A DNA stretch of 64,000 nucleotides from Pyrinomonadaceae bacterium (GTDB lineage Bacteria > Acidobacteriota > Blastocatellia > Pyrinomonadales > Pyrinomonadaceae). Numbering within the stretch: position 1 is the first letter of the stretch; every line of letters begins with the position of its first letter. Where the stretch lies: assembly GCA_021228405.1 (NCBI GenBank), contig JAJQRF010000015.1, forward strand, positions 19,466 to 83,465, given 5' to 3'. The notes under the pieces are model-generated. The model saw only the letters and a list, made by a program, of their open reading frames with translations, searched no databases and was not told where the DNA came from. Positions 27,301 through 34,830 of the stretch are shown piece after piece. A program made the position numbers and the translations under genes.

Positions 27301-27573
27301 TAATTTTAATTCTTTTAGAAATGAATAATCACCGATTTGATTGTCACCTAAATCAAGCTTGGTTAATGAGCTTAATTCTTTCAGAAATGAATAATCACTG
27401 ATTTGATTGTTACTTAAATCAAGCGTGGTTAATGATCTTAATTTTGCTATTTCTTCATATAGTTTCTGTCGATTGTATTCGGAAAGGCTACTAATAATAA
27501 ATCTCAAATCCAGTTTAGTTTTATCATCACTCAATCTTGTTTCGATAAATTCTTTTGCATTAAATTCGCTCAT
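24397..27573 (-). CDS. LRR-Roc-COR (Roco) GTPase
   Basis: Large Roco protein, 1058 residues, cytoplasmic. Residues 45-418 are 16-17 leucine-rich repeats of 22 residues (form LKSLTTLDLSDNQIGDYSFLKE). Residues 455-462 are the P-loop GEPRAGKT, 509-515 the G3 motif WDFGGQE, and 564-568 a G4-like LNEIN in the place of the usual NK/TK-x-D, so the Roc domain is present with a variant G4. A COR region follows (about 650-860; LKPNWVIDALYAVL is typical). Then a Cys pair CYCEVC and a tail with the NIYGNENKVIQGLKDSNVTI motif, similar to sequences seen in effector-associated regions of bacterial STAND-type proteins. Such proteins may be signalling or immune switches; that is inference. Confidence 0.9.
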   Translation of the reverse strand: MSEFNAKEFIETRLSDDKTKLDLRFIISSLSEYNRQKLYEEIAKLRSLTTLDLSNNQISDYSFLKELSSLTKLDLGDNQIGDYSFLKELKLLTTLDLSDNQIGDYSFLKELKSLTKLYLRNNQIGDASFLKELKSLTTLDLSYNQIGDYSFLKELNSLTTLYLGDNQIGDYSFLKELKLLTSLDLRNNQISDASFLKELNSLTKLDLRNNQIGDVSFLKELKLLTSLDLRNNQIGDASFLKELNSLTKLYLSGNQISDASFLKELKLLTSLHLSINQIGDYSFLKELNSLTKLYLSGNQISDASFLKELKSLTTLNLSNNQIGDYSFLKELKSLTTLYLYNNQISDASFLKELKSLTTLYLYNNQISDASFLKELNSLTKLHLSDNQISDASFLKELKSLTTLHLGGNEKLNIPEKFKVKYYLDRNDIYEIIEFYEQLESEGEDFIYEAKVLIVGEPRAGKTTLFRKLQNEKYLPVEATKEEKESTIGVNINFLEFPFNEEKQFTAHLWDFGGQEKQYVLHQYFFTERSLYVLLADDCKELGNFNYWFEIIATLGSGCPVLVVLNEINSKVKNFDISVYKKEFGEKIEDIEEKSVNFANNDGRFANLANEIKTKLKNLPHIGQALPKTWVKVRKELSEIEEPLISIDEYEKICEKCGVDNFEYRKQILEYLHDLGIALNYKHDDNLRNKLILKPNWVIDALYAVLKNEKIIRNAGEFTCDQVFELWKDYKADEKTILLQLMQKGKFEVAYKLENKNAYIAPILLPEIAPKFEFDEKDSLQIHFDYTFKPKGIISRLIVRFHENIVSQNGEQKVWKKGVLLQNKNSRARIVESEQRRKIIINVSGKSAFENREFITIISNEIKRIHRDWFENRLTFDEMIPCYCEVCKKETEPQFYELETVESYYEINQEIICDKSVKAKKLQKVHPRRLLEGVYIEETGKQITEFERNKFEIAEINITNIYGNENKVIQGLKDSNVTIEEKESLADKMIAKVEKDSNLNKVDKKELEEAKKGNWETKIKFSLPFIPLEFSRTIPSDEFVGKVKEWLYGGDLQTNLLGE
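26320..27441 (-). repeat. 66-bp tandem repeats encoding 22-residue LRRs
   Basis: About 17 tandem 66-base units within the Roco gene, many almost identical at the DNA level (for example the runs from gaatgacgcatcactgattt). The near identity of non-adjacent units such as repeats 10 and 12, and of 14 and 15, indicates recent duplication or gene conversion, which could change copy number. Confidence 0.97.
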
Positions 27574-28321
27574 AGCTTTTTAGTTATTTTGTAGATTGAA
27601 AGTAAAAAATAATTTTCTTTGTATTAATACGGCATTTCAGTCTATTTTCGTAGTGCCCGATTTATCGTGCGAATCGCTTGGCGGATTCAAACTGAAGTTT
27701 GAACTTCGGAGCGTTTTATTTGACGCTGTGTTTAGAGTTCACGATTTATCGTGCGCTTCGTTTAGTATCTGCAAACGTATGTTTTGTTCAAATTAAACCT
27801 AACATAAAAGTTATGAAAGGGCTTTGCCCGCTGATGTGCGGAAAGGCTTTGCCTTTCCGTAAATCGCCACTAATGATTTGAGGCTTCGCCTCCGCAGAAA
27901 TCGGGGAAGAATCTCCCGGAAAGGCAAAGCCTTTCCGCACATCGAGCTACAAAGCCGCGATTGTTTGATTTAATTTGAACAGAACATCAATTTGAACTTC
28001 GGAACTTTGGAATTTTAAAACATTTTCCGCCTTTTTGCCGATGCCATTTAAAATAACCGCTTTCTTTTTTTCAGGCAAGCAAAGTTTTTCTTTACTTTTT
28101 TCGGAATTGGGTTTACTTTAATAGAAAATTTATTTAGTAATTTGTTTTAACTTAAATATCGATTGTGTGACATTCATTTTTTGATGTTTGCAATCTTTTG
28201 TTTTTACTTGCTTTTCTGAGAGATGAATGAACACGGGAAGGTTTTTAAGGAGCAAGAGCCGCGTTTGTTTCTTGCTTTCCTGATGAGCGAGCTTGTTTAG
28301 TTGATTTTCGAGGTTGTTTGA
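27574..28321. other. Non-coding stretch with palindromes
   Basis: No gene supported upstream of the Roco gene start here. It contains small hairpins (cacgatttatcgtg, 27743-27756; gggctttgccc, 27820-27830; gaggcttcgcctc, 27881-27893) and the large inverted repeat listed separately. The Roco promoter should lie in the first part; I could not pick out convincing boxes. Confidence 0.6.
27834..27944. repeat. 27-bp perfect inverted repeat, MITE-like
   Basis: 27834-27860 and 27918-27944 are perfect reverse complements, separated by 57 bases. Each arm contains a self-complementary ggaaaggc-ttt-gcctttcc type palindrome. No target-site duplication was resolved. Confidence 0.85.
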
Positions 28322-28657
28322 TTGAATTCGTTGCTTTCCGAAGAGGTTTTGAAAAAGGGTTAAAAGGTTTTCTTTCTTTCCGAACGGGTTTTGAAGAAAC
28401 GTTTGGAGTTTTTGTTGCTTCCCGACAAGCTTTTAAAGGAAGAAAAGCTGTTTTTGTTCCTTGCCGAAAAGCTTTTGGAGAAGCAAAAGTTATATTCCTT
28501 GCTTGGTTTATAACTTTTGAAGAAAGAAAAGCTGTTTTTGCTTCTTAGGAAACTGCTTTTGAAGCTTGAAAAGCTGTTTTCCTTGCTTGCTTTAGAGCTT
28601 TTGAAGCTTGAGAAACGGTTTTTGAAGATAGGAAAACAGGATTTGAAGCAATGATTT
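28322..28657. repeat. Degenerate 21-bp tandem repeat with 42-bp higher order
   Basis: Sixteen 21-base units in register, alternating two types: A, similar to gctttTGAAGaaaGAAAAG, and B, similar to ctgTTTTTGttccttgcc. Together they make eight 42-base dimers. A stretch can be read as an open frame on the plus strand (28318-28548) but it runs into in-frame stop codons within the same array, so it is not a gene. Confidence 0.9.
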
Positions 28658-28768
28658 TAATATTTCGACCTACGAAATTCGATTTTATACGAGTTGTTTC
28701 ACGATTCGTTCGTTACGAATCGATTTTTCCAAAAATAAAAACCCAATAAAAATAAGGAGAATAAAGTT

Positions 28769-29146
28769 ATGGCATATAGAAAGAAGAATATTCCGGCTGA
28801 TGTTTCAAAAGTTCAGCAAAGAATTTCAGGACTGAAATCCATCGAAGAACGGCTCGATCTCGGAAACGGCGTTTCGGTCGTTGCGCTCGAAGCCGCCGTT
28901 GCGCGCGTGATCGATTTTATCAATCTGAACAACACCAAACTTTCCGAGATCGACCAGATCAGCAATCAAACCGACGAAGCGATCAAGGAAATGAACGATT
29001 TGAGCACCCGCGCCTTGAAGGGAGTCGAATTCAAATACGGAAGCGACAGCAACGAATACGAAATGGCGGGCGGAACAAAGCGTTCGGAGCATAAAAGAGC
29101 GGCAAAGAAGCCGGAAACACCGCCCGAAGGCGAACAAAATAAATAA
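28769..29146 (+). CDS. Small uncharacterised charged protein
   Basis: A 125-residue soluble protein, not recognised. Residues 1-75 suggest a helical, possibly coiled-coil region (SKVQQRISGLKSIEERLDLGN, then DFINLNNTKLSEIDQI). The C-terminal 50 residues are basic and low in complexity, ending KPETPPEGEQNK. An aagga/gagaataaag site precedes the ATG. The ORF ends 99 bases before the sod gene and may be co-transcribed with it; there is no terminator-like hairpin between them that I can see. Confidence 0.6.
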   Translation: MAYRKKNIPADVSKVQQRISGLKSIEERLDLGNGVSVVALEAAVARVIDFINLNNTKLSEIDQISNQTDEAIKEMNDLSTRALKGVEFKYGSDSNEYEMAGGTKRSEHKRAAKKPETPPEGEQNK

Positions 29147-29245
29147 AAAAGAAAGGGGATGAAATTAATATTTCGTCCCTTTTTTGTTTCTTGCCAATGG
29201 TTTTTGTTATGCTAGTTTCATACATTCAGGGAGGTTTTTATTTTT

Positions 29246-29935
29246 ATGGACAGAAGAAAGTTTATCGGGTTGACGGGTATGACGCTGGTCGGGACGGCGG
29301 CGGTTGCGGGGTTTCCGAATATTGTTCCGGGACAGGCGATGCCTTTTACACTGCCTGCTTTGCCGTATGCGGACAATGCTTTGTCGCCCGTTATTTCGGC
29401 GAACACGATCGGGTTTCATTACGGGAAACATCATAAGGGCTATGTCGATACGCTGAACAAATTGGTCAAGGACACGCAGTTTGAAAAGATGCCGTTGGAA
29501 GATGTCGTGATGAAAACGGCGAAAAGCGAAAAGGACAAGACGATTTTCAACAATGCGGCGCAAATCTGGAATCATAATTTTTACTGGAACAGTATGAATC
29601 CGAAAGGCGGCGGCAAGCCGACGGGCAAGTTGGCACAATCCATCGAACGCGATTTCGGAAGCTTCGACGCGTTTAAGAAACAATTAGCCGACACGACCGT
29701 TTCGCAGTTCGGGACGGGTTGGGGTTGGCTCGCGGCGGATAAGAAAGGCAAGCTTTCCATCGTCAAAACGGGCGATGCCGAAGTGCCGATGACGCAAGGG
29801 CTGAAACCGCTTCTCACGATCGACGTGTGGGAACACGCCTATTATCTCGACTATCAAAACAAACGCGCCGATTACGTCAACGCCGTCATCGACAAATTGC
29901 TGAACTGGGAATTTGCGGCGAAAAATCTCGGCTAG
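29246..29935 (+). CDS. Tat-exported Fe/Mn superoxide dismutase
   Basis: Converts superoxide to hydrogen peroxide and oxygen. Seen: an N-terminal Tat-like signal (MDRRKFIGLTGMTLVGTA, twin Arg followed by a hydrophobic run), then a complete SOD of about 195 residues with metal ligands His58, His110, Asp193 and His197, and the signature DVWEHAYYLDYQ. Fe or Mn use cannot be decided from these ligands. The Tat signal implies folding with metal in the cytoplasm before export to the periplasm or outside. The ribosome binding site is gggagg before the ATG. Confidence 0.93.
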   Translation: MDRRKFIGLTGMTLVGTAAVAGFPNIVPGQAMPFTLPALPYADNALSPVISANTIGFHYGKHHKGYVDTLNKLVKDTQFEKMPLEDVVMKTAKSEKDKTIFNNAAQIWNHNFYWNSMNPKGGGKPTGKLAQSIERDFGSFDAFKKQLADTTVSQFGTGWGWLAADKKGKLSIVKTGDAEVPMTQGLKPLLTIDVWEHAYYLDYQNKRADYVNAVIDKLLNWEFAAKNLG

Positions 29936-29954
29936 TTTCGGGAAAAGTTTTCGG

Positions 29955-30044
29955 GAACGCGAATCGGGCGGATTCGGCAGATAAAAACGGATAATTTTAT
30001 TAAATAATCCGCGATAATCTGCTCGATCCGCCCGATCTGCGTTC
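29955..30044. repeat. Long imperfect hairpin after sod
   Basis: 29955-29996 (gaacgc..tcgggcggatt) pairs with 30003-30044 (aataatccgcg..gcgttc) over about 40 bases with mismatches. A second small hairpin (cggcttccg/cggaagccg, about 30064-30087) follows. The remainder of 29936-30343 has no gene. A candidate promoter (ttgcat and tattag, 18 bases apart) lies at about 30164-30193. Confidence 0.7.
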
Positions 30045-30343
30045 AAAATTACTTTATACCGGTCGGCTTCCGGGTAAAAACGGAAGCCGATTAATTCATT
30101 TTGACCGATTCCTTACCGTTTCAAAAAGAAATCTTCTTATTTCATTCGTTTTTACCGAAATCGATTGCATATATATTTTATTATGGCATATTAGTAGGAC
30201 TATTTTAGCGAGTGAGTTTCAGGCGTTTTTATTGTCTTTCGACAGTGAAGCCGCGTCGGAAGTCTGTTTAGTTCTTTTTAACTTAAATCTAACGCGCTTG
30301 AAATTTCTCAAGCTAATTTTTTTTCTACTTTTCAGGAGGGTAT

Positions 30344-31213
30344 ATGTTTTTTTTAACGAGTAAGGGAAAAGGTTTGATCTTTTCATTTTTAATGGTTCTT
30401 TCGGCAATCGGTGCCGCCAATGCGCAAACTTTTAACGGTCCGGGTTTCACGATCTCGGACGGCGGCGGAAGAGTAACGGCAAGCTGTAGTCTGGTGCCGG
30501 TCACGGGCATCACGTCGAACGTGCTTTTGCGAAGTGTTTCCTTGAACAGCGCGTCGCACAGTTGGATCGGCGATCTTGAGGCAAGAATTTATCCGCCGGC
30601 TGCCGCCGCGCCGCCTTCGATCACGAACAGTTTTGTTTTAACGAGTCCGCCGGATTCGAGGGGCTGTAATCTTTCGGGAAATTACCGCTTTATCGATACG
30701 GCAACGCAGAGCATCGATGCCGCCTCGACCGGATGCACGTCCGCCCAGAACATTGCCGCCGGAGATTACCGCACGAGCACTTACGGCGGCGGCACGGCAA
30801 ACGGTCCGTTGACATCGCTTTCAACCTCGGTCGGTTCGCTGACTCCGGCACAGGCAAACGGCAACTGGCGCGTCTGCGTCTTTGACTTTGCCACGCCCGA
30901 CGGCGGCTCGGTCGGTTCGACAAGCCTCGACTTTGCCGTTGTCACCGCCGCGCAAGCTTCGATCAACGGTCGTGTAACGAGTTTGGAAGGTCGCGGAATC
31001 ACGGGTGCGAAAGTTATTTTGACGGATTCATCGGGCAATTCGCGCTCGGTCGTTACGAATTCGTTCGGAATGTATTCGTTCGATGAGGTCGCGGTCGGCG
31101 AAACATACGTCGTCACCGTCGCGCACAAACGTTATCAATTCCAAAATCCGACGCAGGTCTTAAGCGTTTCGGAAAACATCAGCGGATTGAATTTCGTTTC
31201 GACGGGCGAATAA
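30344..31213 (+). CDS. Exported beta-sandwich protein with carboxypeptidase-regulatory-like domain
   Basis: A 289-residue secreted protein of unknown function. The ATG is preceded by a strong aggaggg site and a signal peptide (GLIFSFLMVLSAIGAANAQ, cleavage after NAQ). Residues 30-205 form a beta-rich region with WIGDLEARIYPP and NWRVCVFDFATPDGG, the pattern of a P/Homo-B-type proprotein-convertase domain, with cysteine pairs. Residues about 210-289 form a CarboxypepD_reg-like fold (GRVTSLEGRGITGAKVILTD, then FGMYSFDEVAVGETYVVTV). Both are adhesion- or stabilisation-type folds; the role is not known. Confidence 0.8.
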   Translation: MFFLTSKGKGLIFSFLMVLSAIGAANAQTFNGPGFTISDGGGRVTASCSLVPVTGITSNVLLRSVSLNSASHSWIGDLEARIYPPAAAAPPSITNSFVLTSPPDSRGCNLSGNYRFIDTATQSIDAASTGCTSAQNIAAGDYRTSTYGGGTANGPLTSLSTSVGSLTPAQANGNWRVCVFDFATPDGGSVGSTSLDFAVVTAAQASINGRVTSLEGRGITGAKVILTDSSGNSRSVVTNSFGMYSFDEVAVGETYVVTVAHKRYQFQNPTQVLSVSENISGLNFVSTGE

Positions 31214-31233
31214 ATCAATCACAAATAATCAAA

Positions 31234-31278
31234 GAGAAAACGCATCGATTTTATTAATTTCGATGCGTTCTCTTTTTA
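31234..31278 (+). terminator. Terminator after the exported beta-sandwich gene
   Basis: Stem cgcatcga 31241-31248 with tcgatgcg 31260-31267, with extra A-T pairs outside, loop of 11, then a T-run. Confidence 0.85.
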
Positions 31279-31310
31279 ATTTAGAATCGATCTCATAAAT
31301 AATCGGAACG

Positions 31311-31378
31311 AGTTCAGAGTCCCTACTTCAGCAGGCTTTTCGCTAACGATTAGCCTGCTGAAGCAGGGACTCTGAACT
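31311..31378. repeat. 27-bp-arm palindromic element
   Basis: 31311-31337 and 31352-31378 pair with one mismatch, 14-base loop. The core agttcagagtccctacttc recurs at 40824-40892, 56145-56211, 56793-56873 and 60371-60436. It sits between the terminators of the convergent genes here. Confidence 0.9.
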
Positions 31379-31419
31379 ATTACAAAATATTTACGGGATA
31401 AGTTTCAATCAGTTTAATT

Positions 31420-32391
31420 TTAACCTTTCGCCTTCTTGATTTCTTCAACTAAGGTCGGAACGGCTTCAAACAGATCGCCGACGATGCCGTAATCGGCAAT
31501 GTCGAAGATCGGTGCTTCCGAATCCTTGTTGATCGCGACGATCGTTCCCGCATTCTTCATCCCGACGATGTGCTGAATCGCGCCCGAAATGCCAAGTGCG
31601 ATATAAAGCCTCGGCGCGACCGTCTGTCCCGACGAACCGATTTGTCTGTCGATCGGCAGCCATTCGGCATCGCAGATCGGGCGCGAAGCCGCCAAATCCG
31701 CACCGAGAATGTCCGCCAACTGCTGGGCAACCGCGATGTTTTCCTGCGATTTGATGCCGCGACCGACCGCCACGATGATTCCCGATTTGGTCAGATCGAC
31801 CGACGCTTTCGCTTCCTGGAAAGGCTCTTCAGCTTCCATCCGAATATCGCCGACGTTGACCTCGACCGTTTCGACCGATGCACTTCCCTTTTCGGCATTA
31901 TCGCCGCGAAACGCGCCCGATTGGAACGTCACGAAATAAGGCGCATCGCCGCCGACCGTCACATCGGCATCGAGTTTGCCGAGAAAAATGCGCCGCGTCA
32001 GCACCAGTTTTCCGCCTTCCGCTTTGTAACGAATACAATCGCCGACGACTTCCTTACCGAAACGCGTCGCAACCTTCGGCGCGAAATCGCGCACCTGATA
32101 AGTGTGCGCCATCACGACATACTGCGGATTTTCCTTGTTGATGATTTCCGTCCAAGCGTCCGCATATCCGTCGGGCGTGTAAGTTCCGAGCTTCGCATTT
32201 TTGGCAACGATGACCTTTTCAAGCCCGTAACCCGCGATTTCCTGCGCCAGAGCGCAATCTTTATCGCACGGAATGACCACCGAAACCTTCAATCCCAAAT
32301 CCTTACCGATGCTCTGCGCCGCCGTGACCGCTTCGAGCGAAGTCTTGTTCAGGACGCAATCTTTGTGTTCGATAAATACTAAAATGCTCAT
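31420..32391 (-). CDS. etfA: Electron transfer flavoprotein alpha subunit
   Basis: FAD-binding alpha subunit of the electron transfer flavoprotein, which accepts electrons from acyl-CoA and other dehydrogenases and passes them to the respiratory chain via ETF:quinone oxidoreductase. Seen: the FixB C-terminal FAD region (SRPICDAEWLPIDRQIGSSGQTVAPRLYI, ALGISGAIQHIVGM, IVAINKDSEAPIFDIADYGIVGDL). Length 323 residues is normal. It follows etfB on the minus strand with an 84-base gap holding a heptamer-type hairpin, and is probably in the same operon. Confidence 0.96.
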   Translation of the reverse strand: MSILVFIEHKDCVLNKTSLEAVTAAQSIGKDLGLKVSVVIPCDKDCALAQEIAGYGLEKVIVAKNAKLGTYTPDGYADAWTEIINKENPQYVVMAHTYQVRDFAPKVATRFGKEVVGDCIRYKAEGGKLVLTRRIFLGKLDADVTVGGDAPYFVTFQSGAFRGDNAEKGSASVETVEVNVGDIRMEAEEPFQEAKASVDLTKSGIIVAVGRGIKSQENIAVAQQLADILGADLAASRPICDAEWLPIDRQIGSSGQTVAPRLYIALGISGAIQHIVGMKNAGTIVAINKDSEAPIFDIADYGIVGDLFEAVPTLVEEIKKAKG

Positions 32392-32397
32392 AATTTT

Positions 32398-32476
32398 TTC
32401 AAGTGAGAAGTGAGAACTGGGAATTGATAGCTTTCGTATTTCACTTCTCAGTTTTCACTTCTCAGTTCTCACTTTT
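32398..32476. repeat. Hairpin of aagtgag-type words between etfA and etfB
   Basis: Left arm from 32401 (aagtgagaagtgagaactgg), right arm to 32475 made of complementary acttctcagtt words, with tcgtattt between. Same class as the other short-word hairpins. Confidence 0.85.
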
Positions 32477-33255
32477 TAGAGAACGCGAACCTCCGTTTTG
32501 AGTTTTTCGACCAATTCGGTCGCGCCCGCTTTTGCGTCGCCGCCTCCGAGCATCTGCGTCTGTTTGGTTTTCAGCGGCAAGTAAACCTTCTGGATTTCCT
32601 GCGCTCCGGCAAACGATTCGATCGACGGCGTAACGTCTTTGATCTCTTTTTTCTTCGCCGCCATAATTCCTTTCAGACTCGCGTAACGAATCTGCGAAAT
32701 TCCCGACTGAATCGTTAAAAGCGCAGGAAGCTGATATTTGAACCATTGATACCAGCCGCTTTCAAGTTCGCGTTTGACGCGCAGAGATGAATTCGTCAAA
32801 CTTCCGCGATCGACTTCTATGACGATCGTCGCGTGCGGAATTCCGAGAAGTTCCGCCAAAACAACGCCCGTTTGCCCGTAGCTCGCGTCATCCGACTGCA
32901 AACCCGCGAAAACGAGGTCGGCATTTTCTTCCTTGACCGCATCCGCCAGAGGTTTCGCGATCTGAAGCGGCGAAAGTTTGTTCGGTTCGTCAACGACAAC
33001 GTGAATCGCCCGATCCGCGCCGCGTGCCAGAGCATCTTTCAAAACCGTTTTCGCCGACTGTGCGCCGAGCGTGCAGGCAATGACTTCGCCTTCGCCCTTC
33101 GCTTCCTTCATCCGCAGAGCTTCTTCCAAAGCATAGCCGTCCGATTCGTTCGTCTGCTGTGAAACGTTCGACTCGTCGATCCATTTCTCATCGCCGCTGA
33201 CGCGCAGAACCGCATCCTTATTGGCGACCTGTTTCATTAAAACTATTATTTTCAT
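32476..33255 (-). CDS. etfB: Electron transfer flavoprotein beta subunit
   Basis: Beta subunit of ETF, AMP-binding partner of the alpha subunit. Seen: ADLVFAGLQSDDASYGQTG, HATIVIEVD and LPALLTIQSGIS typical of FixA. Length 259 residues is normal. It is upstream of etfA on the same strand, so the order is etfB-etfA as usual. The start ATG at 33255 comes four bases after the stop of the hicA gene, so it is close-packed with the toxin-antitoxin genes, whose read-through could reach etfBA. Confidence 0.96.
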   Translation of the reverse strand: MKIIVLMKQVANKDAVLRVSGDEKWIDESNVSQQTNESDGYALEEALRMKEAKGEGEVIACTLGAQSAKTVLKDALARGADRAIHVVVDEPNKLSPLQIAKPLADAVKEENADLVFAGLQSDDASYGQTGVVLAELLGIPHATIVIEVDRGSLTNSSLRVKRELESGWYQWFKYQLPALLTIQSGISQIRYASLKGIMAAKKKEIKDVTPSIESFAGAQEIQKVYLPLKTKQTQMLGGGDAKAGATELVEKLKTEVRVL

Positions 33256-33259
33256 AACA

Positions 33260-33439
33260 TTATTTATCTGAAAGTTTTTTTATTATTGATTTTGCTAAGT
33301 TTTCGTTAATTTCCGTATGTTTCGGTATCGGTTGAGATCGTTTCGTTTTCGGATTTGAATACCAATCGTGACTTCCGCCGTGCCTGACAAAAACGCACCC
33401 GATTTTCTCAAGTTTTTTGATTAAATCGCGCCTTTTCAT
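33260..33439 (-). CDS. hicA: HicA toxin (mRNA interferase)
   Basis: Type II toxin that cleaves mRNA, controlled by HicB. Seen: a dsRBD-like fold with the catalytic motif GCVFVRHGGSHDWYSNP (active His) and the family end of about 59 residues. An ATG at 33439 is chosen; it overlaps the hicB stop by one base (TGATG). The order hicB-hicA is one of the two natural orders. The gene stops four bases before etfB. Confidence 0.92.
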   Translation of the reverse strand: MKRRDLIKKLEKIGCVFVRHGGSHDWYSNPKTKRSQPIPKHTEINENLAKSIIKKLSDK

Positions 33440-33630
33440 CAAACAACTGACAATTCCTCTACTTTTCTGATAAATGGAATTTCGCCCGATTCAATATCTT
33501 CCAATAAACTTTTCAGATTACTTTCCAACTCTTCTTTCGATTTTCCCTGCGTTTCATAATCGGGATAATCATTCAGAAAACCGATAAAGTAATCTTCATC
33601 CTGCCAAAATGTAAATTTTATCATTCGCAT
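33439..33630 (-). CDS. hicB: HicB-type antitoxin
   Basis: Antitoxin partner of hicA. The 63-residue form chosen (start at 33630, ggaacgag upstream) has the short HicB core FTFWQDEDYFIGFLNDYPDYETQGKSKEELESNLKSL, matching the HicB beta-strand and helix pattern. It lacks the usual C-terminal ribbon-helix-helix or helix-turn-helix DNA-binding domain, so autoregulation may be absent or depend on the toxin complex. The in-frame start 33624 is also possible. The reading frame upstream (to 33696) does not match the family. Confidence 0.85.
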   Translation of the reverse strand: MRMIKFTFWQDEDYFIGFLNDYPDYETQGKSKEELESNLKSLLEDIESGEIPFIRKVEELSVV

Positions 33631-33770
33631 ACGACTCGTTCCGACAATTCTAAATCTTTTTGTGGAAATTTTCCAATGAAATGAATGAGTATTCATTCAG
33701 ACGGAAAAATTTATTCTATCATAAGTATAGAATAAATTTTACGAATGATTCTATTAGTGGAAAACAAATT

Positions 33771-34745
33771 TCAGACTGTCGCTCTTTTGACTCTTCTGCC
33801 GATATTATCGGAAGCGACGAAAATTTTGCGGAGCGGAATCGCCCCGAATAATTTGTAATCGCCGACCGCCGCAAGTCCCGCCGAAGCGATACATCCGCAC
33901 TGCGAACAATCGGGATTTCCGCCGAATTGACACGGCACAACTTTGCTTTTCAGATCGGCAGTCAAATTGAGCGTGGTTTTCGCAAAAATACATTCTTCAG
34001 GCGATTTCGGTGGGTTTCGATAGCCTTCGATGACTTGTTTCGGCAAGTTTAATTTCGGAAATCTTTCTTTCAATTGCTCAAGCTCGTCAATGACCTTTTT
34101 GCGAATTTCGGGCGTGAGAATTTCTTCGCCTTCTGCACCCATCTGCGGTGTGAATAGCGAAAACCAAATCTTTTTGACTTCTTTACGCGCCGACCAGAAC
34201 TCTAAAAATTCCTCGTAATAACCTGCACGATTCGCAGTTTGTCCCGTGATCGTGCAATGAACGGTGATCTGCTGACCTTCGATGTTGCGTAAAATTCTTT
34301 CGTAAGTGGCAGGTTTTCGGCGCGCATCGTGTTCGGGTTGAAGCCCGTCGATCGAAACGACGAGATGCAGATTGTCGATCTTTGCCCACGATTTCGGGAT
34401 TTCGCGAACCGCGCTCGTGACGAGCTGAACGGCAATTCCCATTTCGCTCAATTGCGGAAGCAACAATGTCAGCTCACGAAAACGCACGAGCGGTTCACCG
34501 CCGACGAGCGATAAATGCAATGGGCGATGCTCTTTGACAATATCGAGGATTTTGTCAATCAGTTCATCGCCCTTAAAGTCGCTGACGGTTCGCAGGTTTT
34601 GCCCGATCTCGGTTAAATGTTCGGGTTCGTAAGCATAACAGCCCGGACAGCGAAGCGGACATTCCCGCGTGATCTCAATTGAAAGTGACGGTTGGTTTCC
34701 CGTCAAAATTTTACCCCAAGCCTTAAAAACGTCTGTTTTTTTCAT
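33771..34745 (-). CDS. Radical SAM protein with C-terminal Cys cluster
   Basis: A 324-residue radical SAM enzyme, substrate not known. Seen: the cluster motif TRECPLRCPGCYAYE (C-x3-C-x2-C), SAM-binding LVGGEPLVRFRE, then VSIDGLQPEHDARR and VHCTITG strands. The C-terminal part carries further Cys residues (CIFAKTT, CQFGGNPDCSQCGCIA), suggesting an extra iron-sulphur cluster as in the SPASM or twitch group. The start ATG at 34745 has a gggcgaaggg site. Upstream of it lies a short gap, then fabF; it may belong to the same transcript, but a function in lipid synthesis cannot be claimed. Confidence 0.88.
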   Translation of the reverse strand: MKKTDVFKAWGKILTGNQPSLSIEITRECPLRCPGCYAYEPEHLTEIGQNLRTVSDFKGDELIDKILDIVKEHRPLHLSLVGGEPLVRFRELTLLLPQLSEMGIAVQLVTSAVREIPKSWAKIDNLHLVVSIDGLQPEHDARRKPATYERILRNIEGQQITVHCTITGQTANRAGYYEEFLEFWSARKEVKKIWFSLFTPQMGAEGEEILTPEIRKKVIDELEQLKERFPKLNLPKQVIEGYRNPPKSPEECIFAKTTLNLTADLKSKVVPCQFGGNPDCSQCGCIASAGLAAVGDYKLFGAIPLRKIFVASDNIGRRVKRATV

Positions 34746-34830
34746 CCCTTCGCCCTCCGTTTCGCTGTGCGCGAAAACTTTCAGGACGATACGAGGGGAC
34801 GTAAAGTTCTAAAAGTTTGATATATAAAAC

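Noticed and set aside
27057-27401. Plus-strand frame with MNNHRFDC repeats
   Set aside because: Antisense of the LRR units.
26320-27441. Possible CRISPR array from evenly spaced repeats
   Set aside because: The 66-base units are contiguous, in frame and code for LRRs, without spacers.
28318-28548. Plus-strand frame across the 42-bp dimers
   Set aside because: In-frame stops follow in the same array and the codon use has no protein-like pattern.
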